Origin: Saprospiraceae bacterium
GTDB lineage: Bacteria > Bacteroidota > Bacteroidia > Chitinophagales > Saprospiraceae
Assembly (NCBI GenBank): GCA_016714985.1
Contig: JADKBS010000003.1
Location: forward strand, 1-64,000
Reading direction: 5' to 3'
Length of the DNA: 64,000 bases
Shown here: in pieces, positions 23,725 to 31,800 of the stretch
How positions within the stretch are numbered: position 1 is the stretch's first letter
How the letters are laid out: every line of letters begins with the position of its first letter
Notes under the pieces: model-generated
Told to the model about the DNA's origin: nothing
What the model saw: the letters and a program-made list of their open reading frames with translations, nothing else
Database searches by the model: none
Program-made: the position numbers and the translations under genes

Positions 23725-26259
23725 ATGGCAGACACAACCCCGCAATGGGAACGAGATAGAAGGCAACAAACGTACGAGCGCATCATCCGCTGGATGTGGC
23801 GTGGCGTTGCATTGAGCATTGGCGGCATCCTTGTGTCGCTGTTGCTGCTCTCCTTTTCCGACCTGCCTGACACAGAAGAACTGGAAAATCCCCGCAGCGA
23901 ACTTGCATCCGAAATCATCGCCGCAGACGGCTCCGTTTTGGGGCGCTATTTCATCGAAAACAGGGTGCCTGTCACTTTCGACGAGATTTCCCCCTTTGTG
24001 GAACAGGCGCTCGTAGCCACCGAGGACGAGCGCTACTACAAGCACTCCGGCATTGACTTCCGGGCGCTTGGGCGAGCCGTTACCAAGACCTTTATATTAC
24101 AAGACAAGAGCAGCGGTGGTGCAAGCACCATCACGCAACAGTTGGCCAAACTGCTTTTTACAGGAAAAAAGGCCGATAATTTTACCAAAAGGATCATCCA
24201 AAAGCTAAAGGAGTGGATTATCGCTGTTCGCCTCGAACGCAAGTACACCAAGGAGGAAATCATGGCGATGTACCTCAACAAGTTCGACTTCCTGTACGAC
24301 AGCTACGGCATCAAGTCAGCAGCGGAGACCTATTTCGGCAAGAGCCAAGACTCGCTCAACATCCAAGAAGCTGCCATGCTGGTGGGCATGTTGAAGAATC
24401 CCTCCCTTTTCAACCCAAAAAGAAAATTAGAAAAAGCCACGCAGCGCCGCTCGGTGGTGCTCGACCAGATGCGCAAGAACGGCATGATTACCGACGAAGA
24501 GTATGACTCGCTGAAGGTGCTGCCCGTAGACCTTACCCGCTTCAAGCGCAAGAACCACACGCAGGGCCTCGCCACCTACTTCCGCTCCTCGCTGGCCGAA
24601 GAACTGATGAAAGTGATTCTGCCCGGCGAAGATGCCCGCAAGAAGGCCGACGGTGTTCCGTACAATATCTGGAAGGATGGCTTGAAGATTTACACCACCA
24701 TTGACCCCGTCATTCAAGAAACCGCCGAACAGGCGATGGAGGCGCACATGGCCAAGGTGCAGGGGCGATTCTGGAACCTGTGGTTTAAGCGAAAGAAAAT
24801 CTCGCCTTGGGACTTCAAGGACTCCGAGACAACCGAGGCGGAACTGGCCTTCCGCAAGCGCAAGATTGCCCATTTGGTGCGCTATTCCGACCGCTATATT
24901 GCCATGCGGGATGCTGCCATCGGCTCATTGGAGGCTGATTTGGAGAACCAAGTAAGTGGGTTGAAACTCGGCGATGTGAACATCGAAAAGATGCTCAAGG
25001 GCAAAGACCTGAACGGTCCACAACGAGAAGCCATGCAGACCGAGCAGTGGAACGAACTCAAGCGCAAATGGCAGGCGCTGCAAAAAAAAGTGGAGCAGGA
25101 GTTCAACAAAAAAGTGAAGATGACGGTGTTCGCTTACAACGACAAGATGGAGAAGGACACCATTATGTCGCCGTTAGACTCGTTGAAGTACCACCACATG
25201 TTCATGCAAATTGGCTCGCTGGCCATTGACCCCAAGACTGGCCATGTAAAGGCATGGGTGGGCGGCATCAACCACAAATATTTTTCCTACGACCATACCC
25301 GCTCCAACAGGCAGGTCGGCTCTACGTTCAAGCCTTTTATTTATGCTACCGCAATAGCCTTACAAGGTGTTTCACCCTGCTTGGAGGTGGATGACGTTCC
25401 CCGTACCATTTCGGCTGGCTCCGGCAATTTCAACCTCATCAAAGACTGGACGCCGAAGAACTCCACGGGCAAGTACAGCTACCGGAAGCTTCAGCTGCGG
25501 AGGGCGCTGCAACTCTCCGTCAACACAGTTTCCGTTTTCTTGATGCAACAATTGGGCAGCACCGAACCTGTAATCGAGTTGCTCGATAATATGGGCGTTG
25601 ACACCAAGAAAATACCCAAGCAACCTTCCATCTGCCTTGGCGCTGCTGACATGAGCGTGATGGACATGACGGGGGCATACACTACCTTCGCCAACAACGG
25701 CTACCACAGCAAGCCTATTTATATCACAAGGATTGAAGACAAAAACGGCCGCACCATCTACCAGCAAGAGGAGCAGGACAACCAGGCCCTGCAAGAAGAA
25801 CCCAACTACGTGATGGTGGAAATGCTAAAGTATGCCTCCCGCTCAGGCATGGGCGACATCAAGAGCGAAATCGGCGGCAAGACGGGTACCACCAACAGCT
25901 ACGTGGATGGATGGTTCATGGGCATCACGCCAAGCCTCGTGGTCGGTACTTGGGTCGGTGGCGAAGACCGCTGGATTCGCTTCACTTCCCTCGAAGAAGG
26001 GCAGGGCAGCAAAATGGCAAAGCCATTCTGTAGGGAACTGATTTCTCGCTTGGAAAAAGACCCCCGTGCCAATGGCTACGATGCCAAGGCCCGTTTCCAG
26101 CGCCCCGGCGGCGACCTCAGCATCGGCCTCGACTGTGGCACTTACGACAACCGGGGCAGCGACGACGAAACAGGCGGCGGCAGCGGCGAAGAAGGCGATG
26201 GAACGACAACGCCGGGAAACAATGGGGAAGTGTATGAGGATCCTTTTGGGGGTGGATGA
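23725..26259 (+). CDS. Class A penicillin-binding protein (glycosyltransferase-transpeptidase)
   Basis: An 844-residue bifunctional peptidoglycan synthase of the PBP1A type. A short cytoplasmic tail and one transmembrane helix (about residues 28-48) are followed by a GT51 domain (VATEDERYYKHSGIDFRALGRA, GGASTITQQLAKLL, RKYTKEEIMAMYLNK). A long linker leads to the transpeptidase: active-site Ser in VGSTFKPFIYA, the SVN motif LSVNTVSVFL, and GGKTGTTNSYVDGWF. The C-terminus is a disordered Gly/Asp-rich tail ending FGGG. The ATG at 23725 (MADTTPQW) is chosen over 23677 because it starts nearer the membrane anchor. Confidence 0.95.
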   Translation: MADTTPQWERDRRQQTYERIIRWMWRGVALSIGGILVSLLLLSFSDLPDTEELENPRSELASEIIAADGSVLGRYFIENRVPVTFDEISPFVEQALVATEDERYYKHSGIDFRALGRAVTKTFILQDKSSGGASTITQQLAKLLFTGKKADNFTKRIIQKLKEWIIAVRLERKYTKEEIMAMYLNKFDFLYDSYGIKSAAETYFGKSQDSLNIQEAAMLVGMLKNPSLFNPKRKLEKATQRRSVVLDQMRKNGMITDEEYDSLKVLPVDLTRFKRKNHTQGLATYFRSSLAEELMKVILPGEDARKKADGVPYNIWKDGLKIYTTIDPVIQETAEQAMEAHMAKVQGRFWNLWFKRKKISPWDFKDSETTEAELAFRKRKIAHLVRYSDRYIAMRDAAIGSLEADLENQVSGLKLGDVNIEKMLKGKDLNGPQREAMQTEQWNELKRKWQALQKKVEQEFNKKVKMTVFAYNDKMEKDTIMSPLDSLKYHHMFMQIGSLAIDPKTGHVKAWVGGINHKYFSYDHTRSNRQVGSTFKPFIYATAIALQGVSPCLEVDDVPRTISAGSGNFNLIKDWTPKNSTGKYSYRKLQLRRALQLSVNTVSVFLMQQLGSTEPVIELLDNMGVDTKKIPKQPSICLGAADMSVMDMTGAYTTFANNGYHSKPIYITRIEDKNGRTIYQQEEQDNQALQEEPNYVMVEMLKYASRSGMGDIKSEIGGKTGTTNSYVDGWFMGITPSLVVGTWVGGEDRWIRFTSLEEGQGSKMAKPFCRELISRLEKDPRANGYDAKARFQRPGGDLSIGLDCGTYDNRGSDDETGGGSGEEGDGTTTPGNNGEVYEDPFGGG

Positions 26260-26269
26260 TGGGGATTTT

Positions 26270-26300
26270 TGGATTTACGATTTCGAATTTCGGATTGGGG
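26270..26300. repeat. ATTTCGG-type word array
   Basis: TTTGGATTTACGATTTCG followed by AATTTCGGATTGGGG repeats an ATTTCGG-like word. GGATTTACGATTTCG is shared with 8592-8606, and the CGATTTCGGATT form occurs inside a coding region at 59338-59370. A short partner (AATCTAAAATC) follows at about 26310. Confidence 0.55.
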
Positions 26301-26411
26301 GCGTCGGGTAATCTAAAATCTTTCATCCTATGACGAGGGCAAAATGCCCAATCGTTTTCCCCTCCTCATAATAAACCCTGCTAAGCTCCTGTTCTTAGGA
26401 AAAACGATTCC

Positions 26412-27194
26412 ATGAGAACAGCTTTTGTCCTTTTTAGCCTTTTATTGGCTGGCGTTGCGGCGCTTGTTTTGGTGAAAAAATATGGTGGCACGAAGGCCGC
26501 TTTTTACGCAAAAATCATTGCAAAGCAAGCGGAGAACCTACTGCAGAGCGATACGGTCAACTGGGCCGATTTTGACATAAACTTAAAGCCGACCGAGCCA
26601 TACAATGTGGTTTGCCAACGGGCAAAAAACAAGCGGCGGCAACTTACTTCCCAAGGGATGGACAAAGTGGGCAGTGCGTTTGAAACAGCATTGCTGAATG
26701 AAGTCATCCCACACTGGTACGGTACCGAATGGGATTTTTACGGGCATACCGACACGCCCGGCCAAGGCAAGGTGGCTTGCGGCTATTTTGTTTCGACCAC
26801 CTTGCAGCACCTCGGCTTGAACTTGAACCGCTACCACTTGGCGCAACAGACGCCCCAAAACGAGGCTATGTCGCTGGCTGCTGGCGGTGAGGTAATTGAA
26901 ATATCAGGCAAAAGCACAGCAGAAAACTTGACCAATATCAAGGCGGCCATCGGCGATGGCATCTGCTTCGTGGGGCTTGGCGGTAGCCATGTCGGTTTTT
27001 TGGTAAAACGAAAGGGGGTGCTTTTCTTTGCCCATTCAAGTTACCTTTCGCCGGGGGCTGTCACCATCGAACTGGCTGAAAAGTCTCCCGTTTTCTGTGC
27101 TTACGACCACTATTATATCGTGGAACTGTCCAATAATCGGGCATTCCTGAAAAAATGGCTGAACAATGAACAGCTGACGGTAATTGGAAGATGA
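26412..27194 (+). CDS. Membrane-anchored NlpC/P60-like cysteine peptidase candidate
   Basis: A 260-residue protein with an N-terminal signal/anchor (residues 3-21). I do not recognise a named family, but the arrangement C123 (KVACGYFVSTTLQHLG), H193 (GLGGSHVGFLVKR) and H208 (LFFAHSS) mimics the Cys-His-polar layout of NlpC/P60-type papain-like peptidases, which cut peptidoglycan stems. The preceding gene is a class A PBP, and this context fits a wall-related role. The gap of 152 bp and a word repeat separate them. The catalytic assignment is an inference. Confidence 0.6.
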   Translation: MRTAFVLFSLLLAGVAALVLVKKYGGTKAAFYAKIIAKQAENLLQSDTVNWADFDINLKPTEPYNVVCQRAKNKRRQLTSQGMDKVGSAFETALLNEVIPHWYGTEWDFYGHTDTPGQGKVACGYFVSTTLQHLGLNLNRYHLAQQTPQNEAMSLAAGGEVIEISGKSTAENLTNIKAAIGDGICFVGLGGSHVGFLVKRKGVLFFAHSSYLSPGAVTIELAEKSPVFCAYDHYYIVELSNNRAFLKKWLNNEQLTVIGR

Positions 27195-27196
27195 CT

Positions 27197-27306
27197 TACT
27201 GGATGCTAGATATTATTGATGCTGGATACTGGTTAACGGGCAGGAGGCATCAAGTATCAAGTATCAACAGCATCAAGTATCCACACCAACAGCATCAATA
27301 GCATCA
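27197..27306. repeat. Heptameric inverted repeat ending at the lipoprotein start codon
   Basis: The left arm words TGGATGCTAGATATT ... GATGCTGGATACTGG (27199-27232) face CATCAAGTATCAAGTATCAA and CAGCATCAAGTATCC (27248-27282), plus CAGCATCAATAGCATCAA running to base 27306, directly against the ATG at 27307. CAAGTAT repeats with period 7. Confidence 0.75.
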
Positions 27307-29319
27307 ATGAACAAATATCTACCCTTACTAATCTTAGCAATCGGCTTTTTCACGCAATGCGTACCGCCCTCCGAGGAGAAGGCGATGGGCGTGCATTTGG
27401 ACTATACCAACCCGACCTACCAAGCCGTTTATGACCTGAAAGACCGTAACCAGACGGACAGTCTTTTGCGCTATTTCAAAAACAAGGATGCCACCATGCG
27501 CTACATGGCCGCCATCGCATTTGCCTCTACAAAGGATAGTACGGCCATTGACAGCCTTGGAAGCCTGCTCAGCAACGACATTGAAGAAGAGGTGCGCATC
27601 GCAGCCGCCTATTCCTTGGGACAAATCGGCAATATCAAGGCGCAGCGTTTGCTGTTGGAGGGCTTCGACCGGGGCGATACGGCGGGCGTTTACAAAAACG
27701 TGAACGCTGCCATCATGGAGGCCATCGGAAAGTGCGGCAACCGGGCAATGCTCGATAATTTGGCCAGTATCACTACCTATTCCATTAGGGATACGGCACT
27801 GCTGACGGGCCAGGCATGGGGCATCTACCGATTTGGGATCCGGGATTCCGTATCGCCTGCTGGCACGGCCAAGATGCTCGATTTTGCCACCAATTCCAAG
27901 TACCCAACCGACGTGCGGCTCGTTGGCGCCAATTACCTCTCCCGTGCCAAGAAGATTGATCTGGCCAATGGCGACAGCCTCATCGCTCCCGCGCTGGCAA
28001 GGGAAGAGGACTACCGGGTGCGTATGGTGCTGGCCATTGCCCTCGGCAAGACCAAGACCGAACGGGCAGCCAATGCACTGCTCTACCAGTACAATATCGA
28101 GCGGGACTATCGGGTGAAGTGCAATATCCTGCGGGCGCTCGGTAATTTTGATTATGCATTAGTGAAAACAACGGTGTACAATGCCCTCTCTGACCCCAAT
28201 CTTGCCGTGGCAAGGGTGGGCGCCGATTTTTTCTTGAAGCATGGCACCGCAGAAGAGGCCGGCACCTATTGGGAAATTGCGAAGCAACCCGGCCGCAAAT
28301 GGGAAGTCGCCACGGCCATGTACGCAGCCGCCTCCAAGCACCTGCCTTATGGCTTCGAGGAAACCCGCAAGTATCTCAACTGGGAAATCAAGCGCAAGTT
28401 TGAGAATGCTGCCTCGCCGTATGAAAAGGCAGCGGCCCTGGAAGCACTCGGCCAATACGGCTGGAACTACCGCTATATACGCGACGCAGGCTACCCTTCC
28501 CAGTTCATAGTCGTCCGCACGGCCAGCGTCAAGGCCCTTGCCAACATCGCATCCATGCGCAATTTCAACAGCTTCTTCGGCGGCGGCATCACTGCCCGAC
28601 GGGAACTGGCCGAGTGTTTCGTGGATGCCATCAGCACTGGCGACCCAGGGATGGTGGCCGAAGCAGCCATTGCCATGCGGGATTCCACGGCCAATTTCAA
28701 GTCGGTGTTCGACAGTGTGCTAGTGCTCGAAAATGCGCTGAAAAAGCTGCGCCTCCCTCAAGAGATTGAGACTTACAACGAGTTGAAGCAGACGATTGAG
28801 TATTTCAAGGGGCAAAAATACACCGCACCGACCAAGACCAAGTTCGGGCACAAGATTGACTGGAAAATCATTTCCGACCTCAAGCCGGGTACAAGGGTGA
28901 ACATCAAAACCAAAAAAGGCGTCATCAGCCTCGACCTATTGGTGGACTCAGCCCCTGGTACGATATCCAACTTCTTGGAGCTGATAAAGGACAAATACTA
29001 CAACGGCAAGAACTTCCACCGCATCGAACCCAACTTCGTGGCACAGGGTGGCTGCTCCCGTGGCGATGGCTACGGAGGCCCCAACTATGCCATCCGCTCG
29101 GAACTGCCCTATTTCCACTACGACCAAGAGGGCTACGTGGGCATGGCCTCTGCTGGCAACAACACGGAATCGGCACAGTTCTTCATCACCCATAGTCCCG
29201 CCCCGCACCTCGATGGCAACTACACCATCTTCGCCAAAGTGGCCGAGGGCATGGATGTGGTACACAAGCTCGAAATCGGCGACGTGATTGAGGAAATGAC
29301 CGTCGTGGAACCGAAATAG
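27307..29319 (+). CDS. HEAT-repeat lipoprotein fused to a cyclophilin-type peptidyl-prolyl isomerase
   Basis: A 670-residue envelope protein. The N-terminus is a lipoprotein-like signal (FFTQC, Cys18). Residues about 40-480 form HEAT-like alpha repeats (for example IEEEVRIAAAYSLGQIGN and EEDYRVRMVLAIALGKTK). Residues about 525-670 are a cyclophilin domain: VNIKTKKGVISLDLLVDSAP, FHRIEPNFVAQGG, SAQFFITHSPAPHLDGNYTI and FAKVAEGMDVV, which include the expected FHR and QFFI active-site residues. It may act as a scaffolded foldase for outer-membrane or secreted proteins. It lies upstream of gcvT but is separated from it by a 36-bp-arm hairpin. Confidence 0.88.
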   Translation: MNKYLPLLILAIGFFTQCVPPSEEKAMGVHLDYTNPTYQAVYDLKDRNQTDSLLRYFKNKDATMRYMAAIAFASTKDSTAIDSLGSLLSNDIEEEVRIAAAYSLGQIGNIKAQRLLLEGFDRGDTAGVYKNVNAAIMEAIGKCGNRAMLDNLASITTYSIRDTALLTGQAWGIYRFGIRDSVSPAGTAKMLDFATNSKYPTDVRLVGANYLSRAKKIDLANGDSLIAPALAREEDYRVRMVLAIALGKTKTERAANALLYQYNIERDYRVKCNILRALGNFDYALVKTTVYNALSDPNLAVARVGADFFLKHGTAEEAGTYWEIAKQPGRKWEVATAMYAAASKHLPYGFEETRKYLNWEIKRKFENAASPYEKAAALEALGQYGWNYRYIRDAGYPSQFIVVRTASVKALANIASMRNFNSFFGGGITARRELAECFVDAISTGDPGMVAEAAIAMRDSTANFKSVFDSVLVLENALKKLRLPQEIETYNELKQTIEYFKGQKYTAPTKTKFGHKIDWKIISDLKPGTRVNIKTKKGVISLDLLVDSAPGTISNFLELIKDKYYNGKNFHRIEPNFVAQGGCSRGDGYGGPNYAIRSELPYFHYDQEGYVGMASAGNNTESAQFFITHSPAPHLDGNYTIFAKVAEGMDVVHKLEIGDVIEEMTVVEPK

Positions 29320-29320
29320 G

Positions 29321-29455
29321 AGTTGGCAGTTCGTCAGTTGGCAGGTGGCAGTCAGTCTTAAAGTCCATAAGTCATTTAGTCCGAAGCACGACATTGACTA
29401 AAAGACTAAACAACTGCTGACTGACTGCCCCCTGCCAACTGACGAACTGCCAACT
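29321..29455. repeat. TTGGCAG-type dispersed inverted repeat, copy 2 (36-bp arms)
   Basis: The arms at 29321-29356 and 29420-29455 are reverse complements over 36 bases with one mismatch. They begin AGTTGGCAGTTCGTCAGTTG. The inner 63 bases carry further AAGTC/GACTT-type words. The left arm matches that at 42110-42144 in about 31 of 35 bases, so the two loci are copies of one element. It starts two bases after the cyclophilin stop codon. Confidence 0.92.
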
Positions 29456-29487
29456 TTAAAAACTAACCATTTAACAATCAGCTAATT

Positions 29488-30594
29488 ATGAAATCCACAC
29501 CACTGACGGAAAAGCATACAGCCCTTGGAGCAAAAATGGCCGAGTTCGCTGGCTACAACATGCCTATTTCTTATGCGGGCATACGAGAAGAGCATGAGTG
29601 CGTTCGCAAAGGTGTTGGCGTGTTCGATGTGTCGCACATGGGCGAGTTCATCGTGCGGGGCAAGCAGGCGCTCGACCTCGTACAGCAAGTCACCTCCAAC
29701 GACGCCAGCAAACTCGGCATTGGCGATATACAGTACTCCTGCCTGCCCAATGGCCAAGGTGGCATCGTGGATGACTTGCTCGTTTATCGCTTGCCAGAAG
29801 ACATGTGCGCCGAGGGCGAACAAGCCTTTATGCTCGTGGTGAACGCCAGCAATATCGAAAAGGACTGGAACTGGATTGCGAAGCACAATAGCTATGAAGC
29901 CCGCATGATCAATATCTCCGACGACACGGGGCTGCTCGCCGTGCAAGGCCCGAAGGCAGCCGAAGCGCTGCAATCCCTTACCGATATTGACCTGCACGGC
30001 ATGAAATACTATTCGTTTGCCAAGGGCCGCTTCGCTGGCATTGACAACGTGCTGGTGAGCGCCACGGGCTACACGGGCGCAGGTGGCTTTGAGATTTATG
30101 TGAAAAACGAAGACTTGGAGCGCCTCTGGGACGCCGTTTTTGCCGCAGGCAAAGATCACGGCATCCAACCCATCGGCCTCGGCGCAAGGGACACGCTCCG
30201 CCTCGAAATGGGCTTTGCACTTTATGGCAACGATATTGACGACACCACCTCCCCATTGGAGGCTGGCCTCGGCTGGATTACCAAGCTAAACAAGGGCGAT
30301 TTCAACGATGCCGAATATTTGCGCCAGCAAAAAGAAGCCGGTCTCAGCCGCAAGCTCGTAGCCTTCGATGTGCTCGACCGCCGGGTGCCCCGCCACGACT
30401 ACCCCATTGAGGACATGGAGGGCAACGTCATCGGCAAGGTGACCTCCGGCACCCAGTCCCCCTCGATGGACAAGCCCATCGGCATGGGCTATGTGGCCAC
30501 TGCATTTGCAAAGGAAGGGACGGATATTCAGGTGGTCGCTGGGGGGAAGAAACTGGCGGCGAAGGTGGTGAAGTTGCCGTTTTATAAGGGGTGA
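29488..30594 (+). CDS. gcvT: Glycine cleavage system aminomethyltransferase (T protein)
   Basis: A 368-residue folate-dependent enzyme that takes the aminomethyl group from H protein and forms methylenetetrahydrofolate and ammonia. Segments supporting the call include GVFDVSHMGEFIVRG near residue 45, the LPNGQGGIVDDLLVYRL folate-site region, VQGPKAAEALQ, GYTGAGGFEIYV, and ARDTLRLEMGFALYGND with the late catalytic acidic residue. The length matches bacterial GcvT. gcvH and gcvP are not in the window. A bidirectional terminator follows. Confidence 0.96.
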   Translation: MKSTPLTEKHTALGAKMAEFAGYNMPISYAGIREEHECVRKGVGVFDVSHMGEFIVRGKQALDLVQQVTSNDASKLGIGDIQYSCLPNGQGGIVDDLLVYRLPEDMCAEGEQAFMLVVNASNIEKDWNWIAKHNSYEARMINISDDTGLLAVQGPKAAEALQSLTDIDLHGMKYYSFAKGRFAGIDNVLVSATGYTGAGGFEIYVKNEDLERLWDAVFAAGKDHGIQPIGLGARDTLRLEMGFALYGNDIDDTTSPLEAGLGWITKLNKGDFNDAEYLRQQKEAGLSRKLVAFDVLDRRVPRHDYPIEDMEGNVIGKVTSGTQSPSMDKPIGMGYVATAFAKEGTDIQVVAGGKKLAAKVVKLPFYKG

Positions 30595-30611
30595 TTTTGC
30601 AAAGCACCAAA

Positions 30612-30665
30612 AATGAAAAGGGCCTCTTAACCGCCGTTGGCAATTCAGAAGCCCTTTTCATTTAA
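30612..30665. terminator. Bidirectional terminator between gcvT and the M48-like gene
   Basis: AATGAAAAGGGC (30612-30623) pairs perfectly with GCCCTTTTCATT (30651-30662). The arms end in A- and T-rich flanks on both sides. The gcvT stop is 18 bases upstream, and the stop of the convergent gene is at 30680. Confidence 0.82.
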
Positions 30666-30679
30666 AAAGAAGCCCAAAC

Positions 30680-31483
30680 TTAGGGCAAATACTCCCGCTT
30701 AAACCTCCCATAATTCTCCTCATTGGCCACCCCCGGCAATCCGCAATTGGCAATTTCTGCATTCAGGTGCTGGATGCGGGTATCGTACTTGCCCTGCCGT
30801 GATTCCAGCCAGAGCGGTGGTACTTCCTCCGTTTTTGCCCGCTCCAAAATCTTTTTGATGCCCGTTGGCTCGTACAAGAACGGGCAGATCATCTCCACGG
30901 CAAAGGAATCGGCCAGCACGACTTTTTGCTCGCCGAAGGTCAGGTGCGGCACTTCGGCAGCGAAGTCGGGCAGTTCGGGAACGATATTTTCCAGCAACAG
31001 GTCACCGAGCATGATGCCGCCGTACTCCTGTTTGATGCGTTCTATGAGCAGGTCGGTGTCCACGTAGTATAGCTCGTGGCCGATGACGCCGAGCAGTTCG
31101 CTTTCCGAGCTAAGGTATTTCAACAAACCAGTATAGACATAAAAATGGCCGCCCGGCAAGAAAAAAGCCGTGCGCACATCGTCGTCGTGGATGATTTTCA
31201 CCGACCAATCGAACTCAAGTCGGCGCTGTACTGGGGCCGTGTTCAGCATAGCGTTGAACAACTGCTCCACGTAGGCGTAGGCTTCTGGATATTCCAACTT
31301 GTCGAGTAGATTAAAAGCAACGTCATTGGATTCCAGCGCCAACTGAAATGCCTCCCCAATCTTGACCTCGTCCTCGGTGGTCAATTCTTCTGGGTTGATG
31401 CTGATTACCTTGTTGGGAGTCTCGTTGCAGGCGGTGAAGAATGCAAGGCTGGCGGCAAGGAACAAGAAGCTACGTTTTTTCAT
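30680..31483 (-). CDS. M48-like lipoprotein with a degenerate zinc site
   Basis: A 267-residue exported protein with a lipoprotein signal (FFTAC, Cys19); the ATG at 31483 places this signal at the N-terminus. The overall pattern (FFLPGGHFYVYTGLLKYLSSESELLGVIGHE) matches M48 metallopeptidases such as the YggG/BepA group. However, the zinc motif reads H126-E127-L-Y-Y130 instead of HExxH. The ExxxD motif has Val178 where the third ligand Glu should be, ahead of Asp182. Two of three zinc ligands are therefore missing, so it is probably a non-catalytic chaperone or adaptor. A bidirectional terminator follows. Confidence 0.78.
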   Translation of the reverse strand: MKKRSFLFLAASLAFFTACNETPNKVISINPEELTTEDEVKIGEAFQLALESNDVAFNLLDKLEYPEAYAYVEQLFNAMLNTAPVQRRLEFDWSVKIIHDDDVRTAFFLPGGHFYVYTGLLKYLSSESELLGVIGHELYYVDTDLLIERIKQEYGGIMLGDLLLENIVPELPDFAAEVPHLTFGEQKVVLADSFAVEMICPFLYEPTGIKKILERAKTEEVPPLWLESRQGKYDTRIQHLNAEIANCGLPGVANEENYGRFKREYLP

Positions 31484-31581
31484 AGTTGTTTTTGAAAAAT
31501 GGCGGGGATGCTGGTTTCCATTTGCCTTTACTTTCAAAAAATGTTCCAAACACGGGCGGCGCAAAAGTTTGACTGCTACAC

Positions 31582-31620
31582 AAAAAAAGAACGATGCCCA
31601 ATTGCTCAGGCATCGTTCTT
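31582..31620 (-). terminator. Intrinsic terminator of the TPR gene
   Basis: AAGAACGATGCC (31588-31599) and GGCATCGTTCTT (31609-31620) form a perfect 12-bp stem. On the minus strand the second arm ends in a run of seven T. It lies about 180 bases downstream of the TPR gene stop and upstream of the M48-like gene. Confidence 0.85.
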
Positions 31621-31698
31621 CCACCGAGGGTGAGGCGCTTCCGTTTCTTCCAACAGCGGAAGCCGCATATATGATAGGCAGTAAGTTATCTATTTAAC

Positions 31699-31800
31699 GT
31701 TTTGAGCTACGAGCTATGAGTTGCCAGTCACGAGTTGCCAGTTGCTCAAACCTGAATTTGCGAGATTTTTCTTCATAGAGCTTGAAACTCGCAACTCATC
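31699..31800. repeat. GAGTTGC-type word hairpin
   Basis: CTATGAGTTGCCAGTCACGAG and GTTGCCAGTTGCTC (about 31712-31746) face GAGCTTGAAACTCGCAACTC (31779-31798). It occupies the gap between the TPR gene stop and its terminator and reaches the stop codon itself. Confidence 0.6.
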
